A DNA stretch of 10,688 nt from Bacteroidota bacterium. Lineage in GTDB: Bacteria > Bacteroidota > Bacteroidia > Flavobacteriales > Flavobacteriaceae. Each line of letters starts with the position of its first letter. Position 1 is the first letter of the stretch. Below the pieces are notes generated by a model. It was given only the letters and a program-made list of their open reading frames with translations. It had not been told where the DNA came from and ran no database searches. This document shows, piece after piece, positions 1-7,089 of this stretch. The position numbers were made by a program, and so were the translations under genes. The stretch covers positions 1 through 10,688 of the forward strand of contig JAJRSY010000199.1 of assembly GCA_024278565.1 (NCBI GenBank), given 5' to 3'.

Positions 1-83
1 GAGACCGTCCGGCTCTTTGACCAACCTTTCAATCTGTCAAGATCCGCAGGCGGGATCCTGAGTGTGGGTGCATGTCTTGCCAT
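1..83 (-). CDS. Probable IS630-family transposase, N-terminal fragment cut by window edge
   Basis: Reading the minus strand from an ATG at 83-81 gives an open frame of 27 codons running off the left edge: MARHAPTLRIPP, then ADLDRLKGWSKSRTV. The pattern 'short basic start, then a proline/leucine stretch, then D/E-x-x-x-L-x-x-W' resembles the start of IS630-type (Tc1/mariner superfamily) transposases, which open with a helix-turn-helix DNA-binding domain. The catalytic DDE residues would lie outside the window and cannot be checked. A good Bacteroidota promoter (TTG-N21-TATCTTTG) ends only four bases before this ATG, which supports the start and suggests a leaderless message. The family call rests on a short stretch and is tentative. 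The terminal inverted repeat and TA target duplication of the element were not identified. Confidence 0.45.
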   Translation of the reverse strand, partial: MARHAPTLRIPPADLDRLKGWSKSRTV

Positions 84-87
84 GCGC

Positions 88-119
88 CAAAGATACAATA
101 ATATAGTTTATTTAAACAA
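88..119 (-). promoter_or_regulatory. Bacteroidota-type promoter for the left-edge transposase
   Basis: On the minus strand a -33 TTG (117-119) is followed by a 21-base spacer and a -7 element TATCTTTG (88-95), a perfect match to TAnnTTTG. The ATG begins four bases later, so transcription should start at or next to the start codon. Confidence 0.5.
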
Positions 120-146
120 TTAGACACTAGTTCTAGCCTACTTACG

Positions 147-164
147 AAAATCCTCTCGGATTTT
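147..164. repeat. 7-bp hairpin (aaaatcc / ggatttt)
   Basis: aaaatcc at 147-153 pairs perfectly with ggatttt at 158-164 around the loop tctc. The T-run on the 3' side makes it terminator-like on the plus strand and, by symmetry, on the minus strand. No gene visibly ends just before it. Confidence 0.45.
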
Positions 165-224
165 ATATTTGTGGCTTATTTACTAATTTTAGTGCTTGAA
201 ACACGCAACTAATCATACACCAAT

Positions 225-309
225 CGTTGCGAGAAATGCCCCTGCGGGTCGGAAATGCCCGCATTTGCGAAAAGGCAAATGCTCCTGCACCTCCTCATTT
301 CTCGCAACG
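225..309. repeat. Nested inverted repeat: 14-bp outer stem, 8-bp inner hairpin
   Basis: The outer arms cgttgcgagaaatg (225-238) and catttctcgcaacg (296-309) are perfect reverse complements. Inside them gcatttgc (261-268) and gcaaatgc (275-282) form a second perfect stem with a 6-base loop. The 9-mer gaaatgccc occurs twice within the arms (233-241, 252-260). Two perfect nested stems in 85 bases are unlikely by chance and point to a folded RNA or a DNA recombination or transposition site. Confidence 0.6.
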
Positions 310-450
310 GTCAATGGATACCCGCATTCGAGGACAATGACCTATCTTTCGAGGACAATGACCTATCTTTACCCATAAGGGGCATTGCCTCAACCACAGG
401 ACCACTACTCCCAACTAAGGTTAAAGCGAATATGATAACTATTGACCGTT
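306..450. repeat. 10-bp inverted repeat overlapping the 14-bp stem
   Basis: aacggtcaat at 306-315 is the exact reverse complement of attgaccgtt at 441-450. Because 306-309 also belongs to the outer stem of the upstream structure, the two pairings compete, so the region could fold in alternative ways. Confidence 0.4.
327..368. repeat. Two-copy 21-bp tandem repeat
   Basis: The unit beginning ttcgaggacaatgacc occupies 327-347 and is repeated without change at 348-368. The period is divisible by three, so any frame across it stays open, which explains the short spurious open frames here. Identical copies suggest a recent duplication. Confidence 0.8.
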
Positions 451-486
451 AACTGCAAGCGGAAAAACCACTCGAATACAAATTGA

Positions 487-1059
487 ATGATGGAAAAGAA
501 AAATATAATTGGAGTTTGTGGAAGTGCCAGTCGAAATTCTGCAAATCTGTCTATTCTTAAATGGATATCGGAATTGGAAAAATCTGATTTCAATTTGGAA
601 ATAATCGATACTTTAATCAATTTACCGCATTTTGAAACGGAACTGACTGATGAAAATGTACCTAAAAAAATAGTTGATTTCCGGAATAAAATTGCGAAGG
701 CAGACGGAATAATAATTTCTACACCTGAATATGTTTTCAGTATTCCGAGTGGTTTAAAAAATATGATTGAATGGTGTGTATCTACAACAATTTTCTCTGA
801 CAAACCAATTGGAATAATCACAGCTTCTGCAAGTGGAATAAAAGGACACGAAGAGTTGAAATTAATTATGGAAACCGTACAAACAAAATTTACGGACGAC
901 ACAACACTTTTAATTCAAGGTGTAAAGGGTAAAGTCGACAAAGAAGGTGAGATTATTAATAAAAACACGGAAATTGAATTGCGAAAATTCATTCAGTCGT
1001 TTAAAACTCTGATGGAAAAGCCAGCAACAATAGCTCCTATGAAAAGCCCTAGTCCATAA
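487..1059 (+). CDS. NAD(P)H-dependent FMN reductase-like flavoprotein
   Basis: The product (190 aa, cytoplasmic) belongs to the NADPH-dependent FMN reductase family, a flavodoxin-like fold that binds FMN and passes electrons from NAD(P)H to flavins, quinones, azo compounds or metals. The FMN phosphate loop is visible as GSASRNSAN (residues 12-20). The family's second signature, TPEYVFSIPSGLKNMIEW (79-96), is clear and corresponds to the usual PEYNxSxPxxLKNxIDW. Length is normal for the family. Two consecutive ATGs (487, 490) could each serve as the start. The last dozen residues (KPATIAPMKSPSP) look like an unrelated tail. GC content over bases 541-840 is 95/300 (32%) against roughly 48-50% in counted lines of bshC and guaA, which suggests lateral acquisition. 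The gene stands alone, facing the M14 peptidase gene. The physiological substrate cannot be read from the sequence. Confidence 0.88.
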   Translation: MMEKKNIIGVCGSASRNSANLSILKWISELEKSDFNLEIIDTLINLPHFETELTDENVPKKIVDFRNKIAKADGIIISTPEYVFSIPSGLKNMIEWCVSTTIFSDKPIGIITASASGIKGHEELKLIMETVQTKFTDDTTLLIQGVKGKVDKEGEIINKNTEIELRKFIQSFKTLMEKPATIAPMKSPSP

Positions 1060-1156
1060 CTGCTATTTTCTTTTTTTCTTTTAATATAACTTGCTCCGCG
1101 TCCCTGCCTACGGCAGGTAGGCTATGTGCGGTCAACTCTAATTACAAACCATCACC
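1060..1156. other. Convergent gap with T-tract and palindromic repeat
   Basis: The gap between the reductase (+) and the M14 peptidase (-) begins with a long pyrimidine/T tract (about 1065-1084) that has no strong hairpin before it. It then contains a REP-like palindrome (1103-1122). No gene is seen. Confidence 0.5.
1103..1122. repeat. REP-like palindrome, copy 1
   Basis: cctgcc (1103-1108) pairs with ggcagg (1112-1117) around tac, and gccta (1106-1110) can alternatively pair with taggc (1118-1122). Apart from one missing base, the core cctgcc-tacggcaggt is the same as the units at 6978-6994 in another gap, so this is a dispersed repeat family. Confidence 0.6.
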
Positions 1157-3616
1157 TCAATCGACCATAAAAAGGGCATTGGCAAAGAAGAGCTTTCCAT
1201 TTTCCCAAAAGCCACGAAACAGGGGGTTGTCGATCAGGTAAACGATGCTTCCCTTATCATGGTTTTCCACACCAAAAATCAAGGTTTTGGCAATCTTTTC
1301 CTGTGCCTTGCTTCCGGCAAAGCCAGAAACAGGTTTGTTTTGGCCTTCTTCGAGGTAGACGACATTCCCCGAATCTAAATATTCATAGGCGTCATCACCG
1401 AGTTTTAAGGTGAAATAGGTGTCTCCATAGCCATACGCCAGCGGGTGGGTTGCATCTACCTTGACCTTGAAAATAGTACCGGTAATGGCACTTTTTATGC
1501 GTTCTCGTTCAGAGCTGTCGTAGGGTCGTACTGATTTGGTACTGTCTTTCTCGATTTTTCGGGGCGTAATACAGAACCCTTCTTCTCCTGTAAGCGGTTC
1601 TATTGCACTGCCCATGGCAATGAGTTTTCCGCCGTTACCGACCCACTCTTTGAGTTTTTTTAACCGGTCTTCGGTCATGGACTTTTTATAATCACCAGCG
1701 GGCAGGATCAGCACATCGTATTTAGAAAGATCGACACCGCCCATATAATCGGTATCGATAACCGTTAACGGATAGTGCAATTGCTGTTCGAAAAAGTGCC
1801 AGATCTCACCAAAACGAAGGGTTGAGGTGGGACCGCCATGGAGCAGGGCAACTTTGATGTTGTCGATCATTTGTACGTGATATGAGCCAAGGTCTTTGCC
1901 ACTATCGACAAAACCGGTTTGGCTGGCGAACAGGTTTTTTTCATGCTTTGTTGCCGATTCGCCCAAAGTCTTTTCAAAACCCGCATTGTTTTTGTTGTCG
2001 GTCTTGGTGATGATCAAACTGCCTCTATTAAACGAGTTGTCATCAATGGTGAAGGGTTTTTTGGCATAACGCACCCGTATGTTCTTTTGCAGCAGTTCTG
2101 ATAGAAAACGGGCGTCTTTCATGCTGTTCCAATTGGTGATATACGCATAGGTGTTTTTTGGGGTGTTGGCGACCTGTGAGGGGGCATTGTCTAGACTAGG
2201 GTCAGTTCTTGAATTGATTTTTGTAGTTGAGGCAATGGCATCGAGACCATAGGCGTAGGGCAGCGACCAGGCCGTGATATCATAGGTGAGCGAGTCGCTC
2301 AGTTTGGCCTTGGGTTCAAAAAGCACCTTGACCAAGGCGCCTTTCGGCTGATCCGAATGAACCACAAGGCTTTTGTTCGTTGTTTTCAGGTTTATGATTT
2401 TTCTCGATTGGTATGAATGGCCCTTGGCAGTAGTTTGTTTCGCCCATTCAAATTCAATCTCATGCTGCTCGAGCAATTTGGTAAGGGCCTCTATTTTGTC
2501 TGAATCGCCGTTCATCACATAACTCTTGTACTTAAATTTTTTGTTGGTGTAAAACTTCTTGAACTCGTCGTTTAGTCTTTGGGCATTTTTTGAGGAAACC
2601 TCCACCGTTGATAGACCCGTAGTATGATGGTGGGCGATTCGGTCTTTTAGCGTGAGCGTATCACCAATACCTGTTTTAATGCCCAGTCCGGCTCTGCCGC
2701 TTCCGCCTTGTTCATAGGTCATGCCAATACTACCATTGTAAGTAGGGTAGGTGTCGCCATAACTGGGGTAGAGCAGATCAAAGATCTCTTTGGTGAAATA
2801 GAGCCATCCGTTGGCATCAAAGTACTTTGCATGGTTTTTTCCGATGGTGACCTGAAAATCCCTTTGAAAATCGGTAATTACTTCATGAAAGGGTTCTGCT
2901 GCCGGCGCAAAATAATAAGGGTTGTCAACCCCCTGCTCATGAAAATCAACATGTACGTGTGGCAGCCATTTATTATAGAATTTCAATCGCTGTTGGCTCT
3001 CTACTTGGGTCAGCCACGCCCAATCTCTGTTCAGATCGAACATATAGTGATTGGCACGCCCACTTAACCAGCCCTCATGGTGTTCTTTGCTGTTTGGATC
3101 GATGTTGTTCGGTGTGTTCTTATTCTGATAATACCAGTTTACATAGCGGTCACGCCCATCAGGGTTGATGCAAGGGTCAATAAGTACAATAGTGTTCTCA
3201 AGGTATTCGGCCTTGCTCGTCAAAAGATCGTAGATGGTCTGCATTGAGGCCTCGGTGCTCACACTTTCATTGCCATGTACATTATAACCGAGCCAAACAA
3301 TTGCCTTTGTGGGGCTGCCCTCGCCTTTAGTGTTCTTTAGATGTTCTTTGCGAATAGACTCTATATTTTGCATATTGGCCGCCGAACTTACATAGGCCAA
3401 TAGTAAGGACCGGCGTTCATTGGTCTTTCCATATTCGTGCAATTGCACCCTATCGTTCGCTGCCGAGGCAAGGTATTGGTAGTAATCAACTACCTCATGG
3501 TGTCTTGTAAATTGTGTACCGAGTTCATAGCCTAAAAATTCAGAAGGTGATTTCAGATCTTGGGCGAAGAGTATAAAAGAGGCCAATAATGCTGTGGTGA
3601 GTAGAATTTTATTCAT
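1157..3616 (-). CDS. Secreted M14-family zinc carboxypeptidase with C-terminal GATase1-like domain
   Basis: An 819-residue exported metallopeptidase. The N-terminus is a signal peptide (MNKILLTTALLASFILFAQ, cleavage around residues 18-20), so the enzyme acts in the periplasm or outside the cell. Residues about 30-345 form the M14 zinc carboxypeptidase domain with its active-site residues in order: zinc ligands H114 and E117 (HGNES), R155 (NPDGRDR), the carboxylate-binding pair N196-R197 (DLNRDW), third zinc ligand H226 (DFHEQG) and general base E302 (YEQGG). The site therefore looks competent. Residues about 587-675 (VALLHGGPTS onward) resemble a class I glutamine amidotransferase fold, but at the nucleophile elbow there is no cysteine (GKLIAMGSA), so it is probably non-catalytic. 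The C-terminus (NPLFRGFWENGKLFFANALF) looks intact. It is divergent from bshC and ends facing the AT-rich reductase. Likely substrates are peptides or peptidoglycan stem peptides; specificity is unknown. Confidence 0.9.
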   Translation of the reverse strand: MNKILLTTALLASFILFAQDLKSPSEFLGYELGTQFTRHHEVVDYYQYLASAANDRVQLHEYGKTNERRSLLLAYVSSAANMQNIESIRKEHLKNTKGEGSPTKAIVWLGYNVHGNESVSTEASMQTIYDLLTSKAEYLENTIVLIDPCINPDGRDRYVNWYYQNKNTPNNIDPNSKEHHEGWLSGRANHYMFDLNRDWAWLTQVESQQRLKFYNKWLPHVHVDFHEQGVDNPYYFAPAAEPFHEVITDFQRDFQVTIGKNHAKYFDANGWLYFTKEIFDLLYPSYGDTYPTYNGSIGMTYEQGGSGRAGLGIKTGIGDTLTLKDRIAHHHTTGLSTVEVSSKNAQRLNDEFKKFYTNKKFKYKSYVMNGDSDKIEALTKLLEQHEIEFEWAKQTTAKGHSYQSRKIINLKTTNKSLVVHSDQPKGALVKVLFEPKAKLSDSLTYDITAWSLPYAYGLDAIASTTKINSRTDPSLDNAPSQVANTPKNTYAYITNWNSMKDARFLSELLQKNIRVRYAKKPFTIDDNSFNRGSLIITKTDNKNNAGFEKTLGESATKHEKNLFASQTGFVDSGKDLGSYHVQMIDNIKVALLHGGPTSTLRFGEIWHFFEQQLHYPLTVIDTDYMGGVDLSKYDVLILPAGDYKKSMTEDRLKKLKEWVGNGGKLIAMGSAIEPLTGEEGFCITPRKIEKDSTKSVRPYDSSERERIKSAITGTIFKVKVDATHPLAYGYGDTYFTLKLGDDAYEYLDSGNVVYLEEGQNKPVSGFAGSKAQEKIAKTLIFGVENHDKGSIVYLIDNPLFRGFWENGKLFFANALFMVD

Positions 3617-3810
3617 GTATTGCTTTGATTTTGAGTGGGATGAAAGTTAAGGATTATTGATCATATTCTTATCCAAAAACACTTGATTTGTATGCTTTTT
3701 AGGATGAACAGTTTGTAATCTGACATTCTGGGGTGGATCAAAGTAATTAACGTATTTTTAGCACCAGTAAATTTCAAGAGTTTTATATTTACGGTTATTT
3801 TGTTTGTATT
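3617..3810. promoter_or_regulatory. Divergent intergenic region of the M14 peptidase and bshC
   Basis: This 194-base AT-rich gap must hold promoters in both directions. Only weak matches to the Bacteroidota -7 element are visible: TATTTTTA (3752-3759) and TATATTTA (3784-3791) on the plus strand, and TAACTTTC on the minus strand near 3645-3652. None has a TTG at the usual distance, so no start site is assigned. Confidence 0.3.
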
Positions 3811-5412
3811 ATGGATGTTGACTGTTTACCCTTTAAAGATACCGGTTATTTTTCGCCGTTGATCTGTGATTATCTTGACGAGAAGAAGGAGTTACGATTG
3901 TTTTATGGCCGTTTTCCGGAGTTGAAAAATTTTGAGGGCCAAATGGAAGAGAAGGCGAAAAGTTTTCCCAAATCCAACCGTGAAGTATTGCACAGGGCAT
4001 TGCAAGGGCAGTATAAGAATACCAAAGCCTCAAAAAAGACCCAAGATCATATAAAACAACTGAAAGTGCCAACTACCTTTACAGTGGTCACAGGGCATCA
4101 GTTGAACCTATTTACCGGTCCCCTGTACTTTTTGTACAAGATCATTACCACGATCAATCTGTCCAAAGAGCTAAAGCAAGCGTACCCGAAATTCAATTTT
4201 GTGCCCATTTATTGGATGGCGACCGAAGACCACGATTTTGAAGAGATCAATTATTTCAATTTTAGGGGGAAGAAATTAAAGTGGAACAGAGATGCATCTG
4301 GGGCGGTGGGCCATTTGAAAACCGACGGACTCAAAGAGGTGTACGATGCATTTGCGAATGAGTTGGGAAGCGGTACAAATGCCGAAACCTTAAAAGCTCT
4401 TTTTACCGAAGCCTATTTGAAACACGAAACCCTGACCGAAGCCGCCAGGTATTTGGCAAATGCGCTTTTTGGCGAACAGGGCCTGGTAATCCTAGATGGT
4501 GACGATGCGCTTTTAAAACAACTATCGGTGCCCTATGCCAAAATTGATATAGTGGATCGAACCCCGTTTAAAAAAGTTTCGGAAACCATTCTTGAACTAG
4601 AGTCTGTTTCCGATAAATACCGCATACAAGTCAATCCACGTGAGATCAATTATTTTTATTTGATCGATGGTGTTCGAGAGCGTATCATTGAACAGAACGG
4701 GGTGTTTTCTGTCAACGGCACCGAGATCCAATTCTCGAAAGAAGCGCTTTTGACCGAGTTGGAAAACCATCCTGAGCGGTTTTCGCCCAATGTGATCGCC
4801 CGCCCCCTATACCAAGAAGTCATACTCCCCAACCTCTGTTATATTGGTGGTGGCGGTGAAATTGCCTATTGGCTCGAACTGAAATCGATGTTCGGGGCAA
4901 TGAAAGTGCCTTTTCCTATTTTGCTGCTGCGCAATTCTGCCTTGATCATCTCTGATAAGCAACATAAGAAATTAGAAAAGATGGGGCTTTCTGCCCAAAA
5001 CCTTTTTTTGGACCAGACTAGCTTGATCAATAAAAAAGTGCGCGGTATATCGAATATAGATATTGATTTTTCACCCCAAAAACAATTGTTGCAAGAGCAG
5101 TTCAAGACCCTGTACGAATTGGCGGAACTGACAGACGTATCTTTTTTGGGTGCCGTAAAGGCTCAAGAAAAAAAGCAAAAAAAGGGACTCGATAATCTCG
5201 AAAAACGTTTGCTAAAAGCCCAAAAAAGAAAGTTGAAAGACCATGTGATACGCCTGACCGAAATTCAAAATGAACTGTTTCCTAACAGATCGCTGCAAGA
5301 ACGCACCCTGAATTTTTCTGAGTTTTATTTGGAAATGGGCGAAAATTTGATTCCGAAATTATCGAAGGCACTCAAGCCCTTTCAGCTGCAATTTTTGGTG
5401 CTAAGACACTAG
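3811..5412 (+). CDS. bshC: Bacillithiol biosynthesis cysteine-adding enzyme BshC
   Basis: A 533-residue cytoplasmic enzyme of the BshC (YllA) family, which adds cysteine to glucosaminyl-malate in the last step of bacillithiol synthesis. Bacillithiol is the low-molecular-weight thiol used by Bacillota and many Bacteroidota. Family signatures are clear: the near-N-terminal block TGHQLNLFTGPLYFLYKI (94-111), VPIYWMATEDHDFEEI (131-146), and the later PFPILLLRNSALI block. The C-terminal part (about 445-490) is highly charged, rich in K/E/L heptads, and matches the coiled coil used for dimerisation in this family. Length is normal and the frame is intact. The ATG at 3811 lies immediately after the AT-rich gap and gives the expected N-terminus. 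The other pathway genes (bshA, bshB) are not in this window. A PLP decarboxylase follows after 70 bases on the same strand. Confidence 0.93.
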   Translation: MDVDCLPFKDTGYFSPLICDYLDEKKELRLFYGRFPELKNFEGQMEEKAKSFPKSNREVLHRALQGQYKNTKASKKTQDHIKQLKVPTTFTVVTGHQLNLFTGPLYFLYKIITTINLSKELKQAYPKFNFVPIYWMATEDHDFEEINYFNFRGKKLKWNRDASGAVGHLKTDGLKEVYDAFANELGSGTNAETLKALFTEAYLKHETLTEAARYLANALFGEQGLVILDGDDALLKQLSVPYAKIDIVDRTPFKKVSETILELESVSDKYRIQVNPREINYFYLIDGVRERIIEQNGVFSVNGTEIQFSKEALLTELENHPERFSPNVIARPLYQEVILPNLCYIGGGGEIAYWLELKSMFGAMKVPFPILLLRNSALIISDKQHKKLEKMGLSAQNLFLDQTSLINKKVRGISNIDIDFSPQKQLLQEQFKTLYELAELTDVSFLGAVKAQEKKQKKGLDNLEKRLLKAQKRKLKDHVIRLTEIQNELFPNRSLQERTLNFSEFYLEMGENLIPKLSKALKPFQLQFLVLRH

Positions 5413-5482
5413 TTCACGTTGAATTCGCTGCGTTCGTTCAATTAGTACAACACCCCATCAATATTAAAAAATAAATTTTCAA

Positions 5483-6853
5483 ATGCACAAAGTAGATATA
5501 GATTTAGTTGAAATGACTTTAGATGTCATGAAATACGCCATTAACAGAATAACCAAAACCACGCCCGAATTGGGCAAACCTAAAAAGGAAGAGGAATTGA
5601 AACGGTTGGTAGGAGAGACCATTACACCTGATGGCATCGGTGGTGAAAAGGCATTTCAGTTGTTTAAAGATGTGCTTATAAAGGCCACGGTGCCCATCGA
5701 TCATCCTAGACATTTGGCATTTGTACCTGCTTCGCCCACACGGGCCTCGGTCATGTTCGACCTGGTCACCTCCGCATCAAACATTCACGGAGCGTATTGG
5801 ATGGAGGGCGCAGGGGGCATTTTTTGTGAAAATGAGGCCATGAAATGGTTGGTGTCGCTTACCGGTCTGCCAGAGAAGGCCTTTGGGGTTTTTACCAGTG
5901 GGGGCACTGCCGCCAATTTATCGGCCATGGTCACAGCACGTGAATATTGGCGCAAAAACAAAGAAGGCAGTAGTGGGAAAGGACTCGTTATAACCTCAAG
6001 TGGAGCACATTCCTCCATTAAGGCAATGGCCAAAGTGATCGATGTCGATGTTGTATTGATCGAGACCGAAGACCGGATGACCGGTAACCACCTGCAACAA
6101 AAAATCGATTTCCTTAATCAAGACCAGCGTAAAAGGTTATTTGCAGTAATCGCCACTGGCGGAACCACGAATGCCGGAATCATTGATGATTTAGATGGAA
6201 TTGGGGAAATTTGCCAAAAGCAAAAATTGTGGTTTCACGTTGATGCCGCTTACGGTGGTGGGGCTTTGGCAGCCGATTCGGTCAGGCATCTTTTTAAGGG
6301 CATAGAGCAGGCCGACAGTATTACCATCGACCCCCATAAATGGTTGTTTTCACCCTATGATTGCGGTGCCGTTATTTATAGAAACCCACAGTTGGCAAAA
6401 GAGGCCCATTCACAAGAAGGGTCTTATCTTGATATTTTTAACGATGAAGATGCAGAGGGTTTTAATCCGTCCGACTACCAAATACAATTGACCAGAAGGG
6501 TGAGGGGCTTGCCCTTATGGTTTTCATTGGCGATGTACGGCACCGATAAATACAAATGGGCCATTGAAAGAGGTATCGAGTTGGCAAACTTGGCGGCTGA
6601 TATTATCGGTGAATACCCAAACTTGGAACTGGTAAGGCCACCAAGCCTTTCATGTATTCTGTATCGGCGCAAAGGGTGGGGACCGGAAGATTACAAAAAA
6701 TGGACGTATAAAAACCTCAGTGAGGGTTTTGCCCTAGTGACACCCACCAAATACACGGTGAACGGCATCTATGAGACAGTGGCCCGTTTTTGCTTTATAA
6801 ACCCTGATACCACCTTAGAAGATATTACCGCCATTTTGGATACCATGAAGTAA
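5483..6853 (+). CDS. PLP-dependent group II amino acid decarboxylase
   Basis: A 456-residue cytoplasmic enzyme of the pyridoxal-dependent decarboxylase group II family (aromatic-L-amino-acid, tyrosine, diaminobutyrate and glutamate decarboxylases). Motifs in order: phosphate-binding FTSGGTAANL (137-146), the histidine that stacks on the PLP ring (H176 in SGAHSSIKA), the aspartate that contacts the pyridine nitrogen (D254 in HVDAAYGG, 252-259), and the Schiff-base lysine K286 in DPHKW, followed by LFSPYDCGAV. All key residues are present, so it should be active. It produces an amine and CO2 from an amino acid; the substrate cannot be fixed from motifs alone. It lies 70 bases after bshC on the same strand and may be co-transcribed, but the gap contains no obvious promoter or terminator. 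The nearest conserved relatives are often annotated only as 'aspartate aminotransferase family', which is a fold label rather than a function. Confidence 0.9.
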   Translation: MHKVDIDLVEMTLDVMKYAINRITKTTPELGKPKKEEELKRLVGETITPDGIGGEKAFQLFKDVLIKATVPIDHPRHLAFVPASPTRASVMFDLVTSASNIHGAYWMEGAGGIFCENEAMKWLVSLTGLPEKAFGVFTSGGTAANLSAMVTAREYWRKNKEGSSGKGLVITSSGAHSSIKAMAKVIDVDVVLIETEDRMTGNHLQQKIDFLNQDQRKRLFAVIATGGTTNAGIIDDLDGIGEICQKQKLWFHVDAAYGGGALAADSVRHLFKGIEQADSITIDPHKWLFSPYDCGAVIYRNPQLAKEAHSQEGSYLDIFNDEDAEGFNPSDYQIQLTRRVRGLPLWFSLAMYGTDKYKWAIERGIELANLAADIIGEYPNLELVRPPSLSCILYRRKGWGPEDYKKWTYKNLSEGFALVTPTKYTVNGIYETVARFCFINPDTTLEDITAILDTMK

Positions 6854-6960
6854 TCGTTTGGTTTGTAGTGCGGTATATGCTAAAATAGTAATATGGGTAA
6901 GTTGTTTTTGTGCAGGTATATGCGTTTGTTGACCCAACGGGCATAGTTTGGTATTTTGAA

Positions 6961-7023
6961 CCTGCCCGTCCGGTTTACCTGCCATACGGCAGGTTTACCT
7001 GCCATACGGCATGGCAGGCGGGC
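6961..7023. repeat. REP-like palindromic repeat cluster, copies 2 and 3
   Basis: The 20-bp unit ggtttacctgccatacggca occurs twice in tandem (6972-6991, 6992-7011). Within it cctgcc (6978-6983) pairs with ggcagg (6989-6994). In the second copy cctgccat (6998-7005) pairs with atggcagg (7011-7018), an 8-bp stem with a 5-base loop. The flanking gcccg (6964-6968) and cgggc (7019-7023) can close the whole array. The core matches the palindrome at 1103-1122 apart from one base, so these are members of one dispersed intergenic family. The segment is visibly more GC-rich than its surroundings. Confidence 0.75.
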
Positions 7024-7032
7024 TTATTCAAT

Positions 7033-7049
7033 TTGCTGAAAATCAGCAA
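7033..7049. repeat. Perfect 7-bp hairpin (ttgctga / tcagcaa)
   Basis: ttgctga (7033-7039) and tcagcaa (7043-7049) are perfect reverse complements separated by aaa. It lies between two convergent genes, so it may act as a bidirectional transcription barrier, but there is no adjacent T-run to make it a standard terminator. Confidence 0.45.
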
Positions 7050-7089
7050 GCCTAGGACCTATCAGTCTATTGTCGTCGGGTTAATAACA

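Larger units (their letters stand above)
84..486. other. Non-coding, inverted-repeat-rich region between transposase and flavin reductase
   Basis: This 403-base stretch has no convincing gene. The short open frames over 196-452 cross tandem and inverted repeats and resemble no protein I know. It contains, in order: the transposase promoter (88-119); a 7-bp hairpin with a 4-base loop (147-153 with 158-164); a 14-bp perfect inverted repeat (225-238 with 296-309) enclosing an 8-bp hairpin (261-268 with 275-282); a 9-base direct repeat gaaatgccc (233-241 and 252-260); a two-copy 21-bp tandem repeat (327-368); and a 10-bp inverted repeat linking 306-315 with 441-450. Such a folded, AT-rich lead-in next to a transposase and a compositionally foreign gene suggests the edge of a mobile or acquired segment. 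The nature of the element is unknown. Confidence 0.5.
6854..7089. other. Convergent gap with palindromic repeat cluster
   Basis: The gap between the decarboxylase (+) and the PNPOx-family gene (-) contains no gene. It holds the repeat cluster at 6961-7023 and a separate perfect hairpin at 7033-7049. Neither is followed by a clear T-run, so a classical terminator for either gene is not evident. The hairpins may block read-through from both sides. Confidence 0.5.

Noticed and set aside
122..133. 12-base match agacactagttc shared with 5404-5415
   Set aside because: A few 12-base matches are expected by chance in a window this size, and the flanks do not align.
196..452. Two overlapping short open frames (60 and 65 codons) ahead of the flavin reductase
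   Set aside because: They cross the inverted and tandem repeats, show no protein-like conservation or motifs that I recognise, and their openness follows from the 21-bp repeat unit.
200..460. Integron attC recombination site
   Set aside because: I looked for paired RYYYAAC and GTTRRRY core sites and found only near misses (for example around 410-426). Without the cores and an integrase the call is not supported, although a cassette-like role is still possible.
405..902. 165-codon minus-strand open frame overlapping the flavin reductase
   Set aside because: It is the reverse shadow of a well-recognised plus-strand gene, with no recognisable protein features.
5419..5441. Possible hairpin (ttgaa ... 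ttcaa) between bshC and the decarboxylase
   Set aside because: Only five outer base pairs form and the interior is mismatched, with no T-run. This is too weak to call a terminator or regulatory structure.
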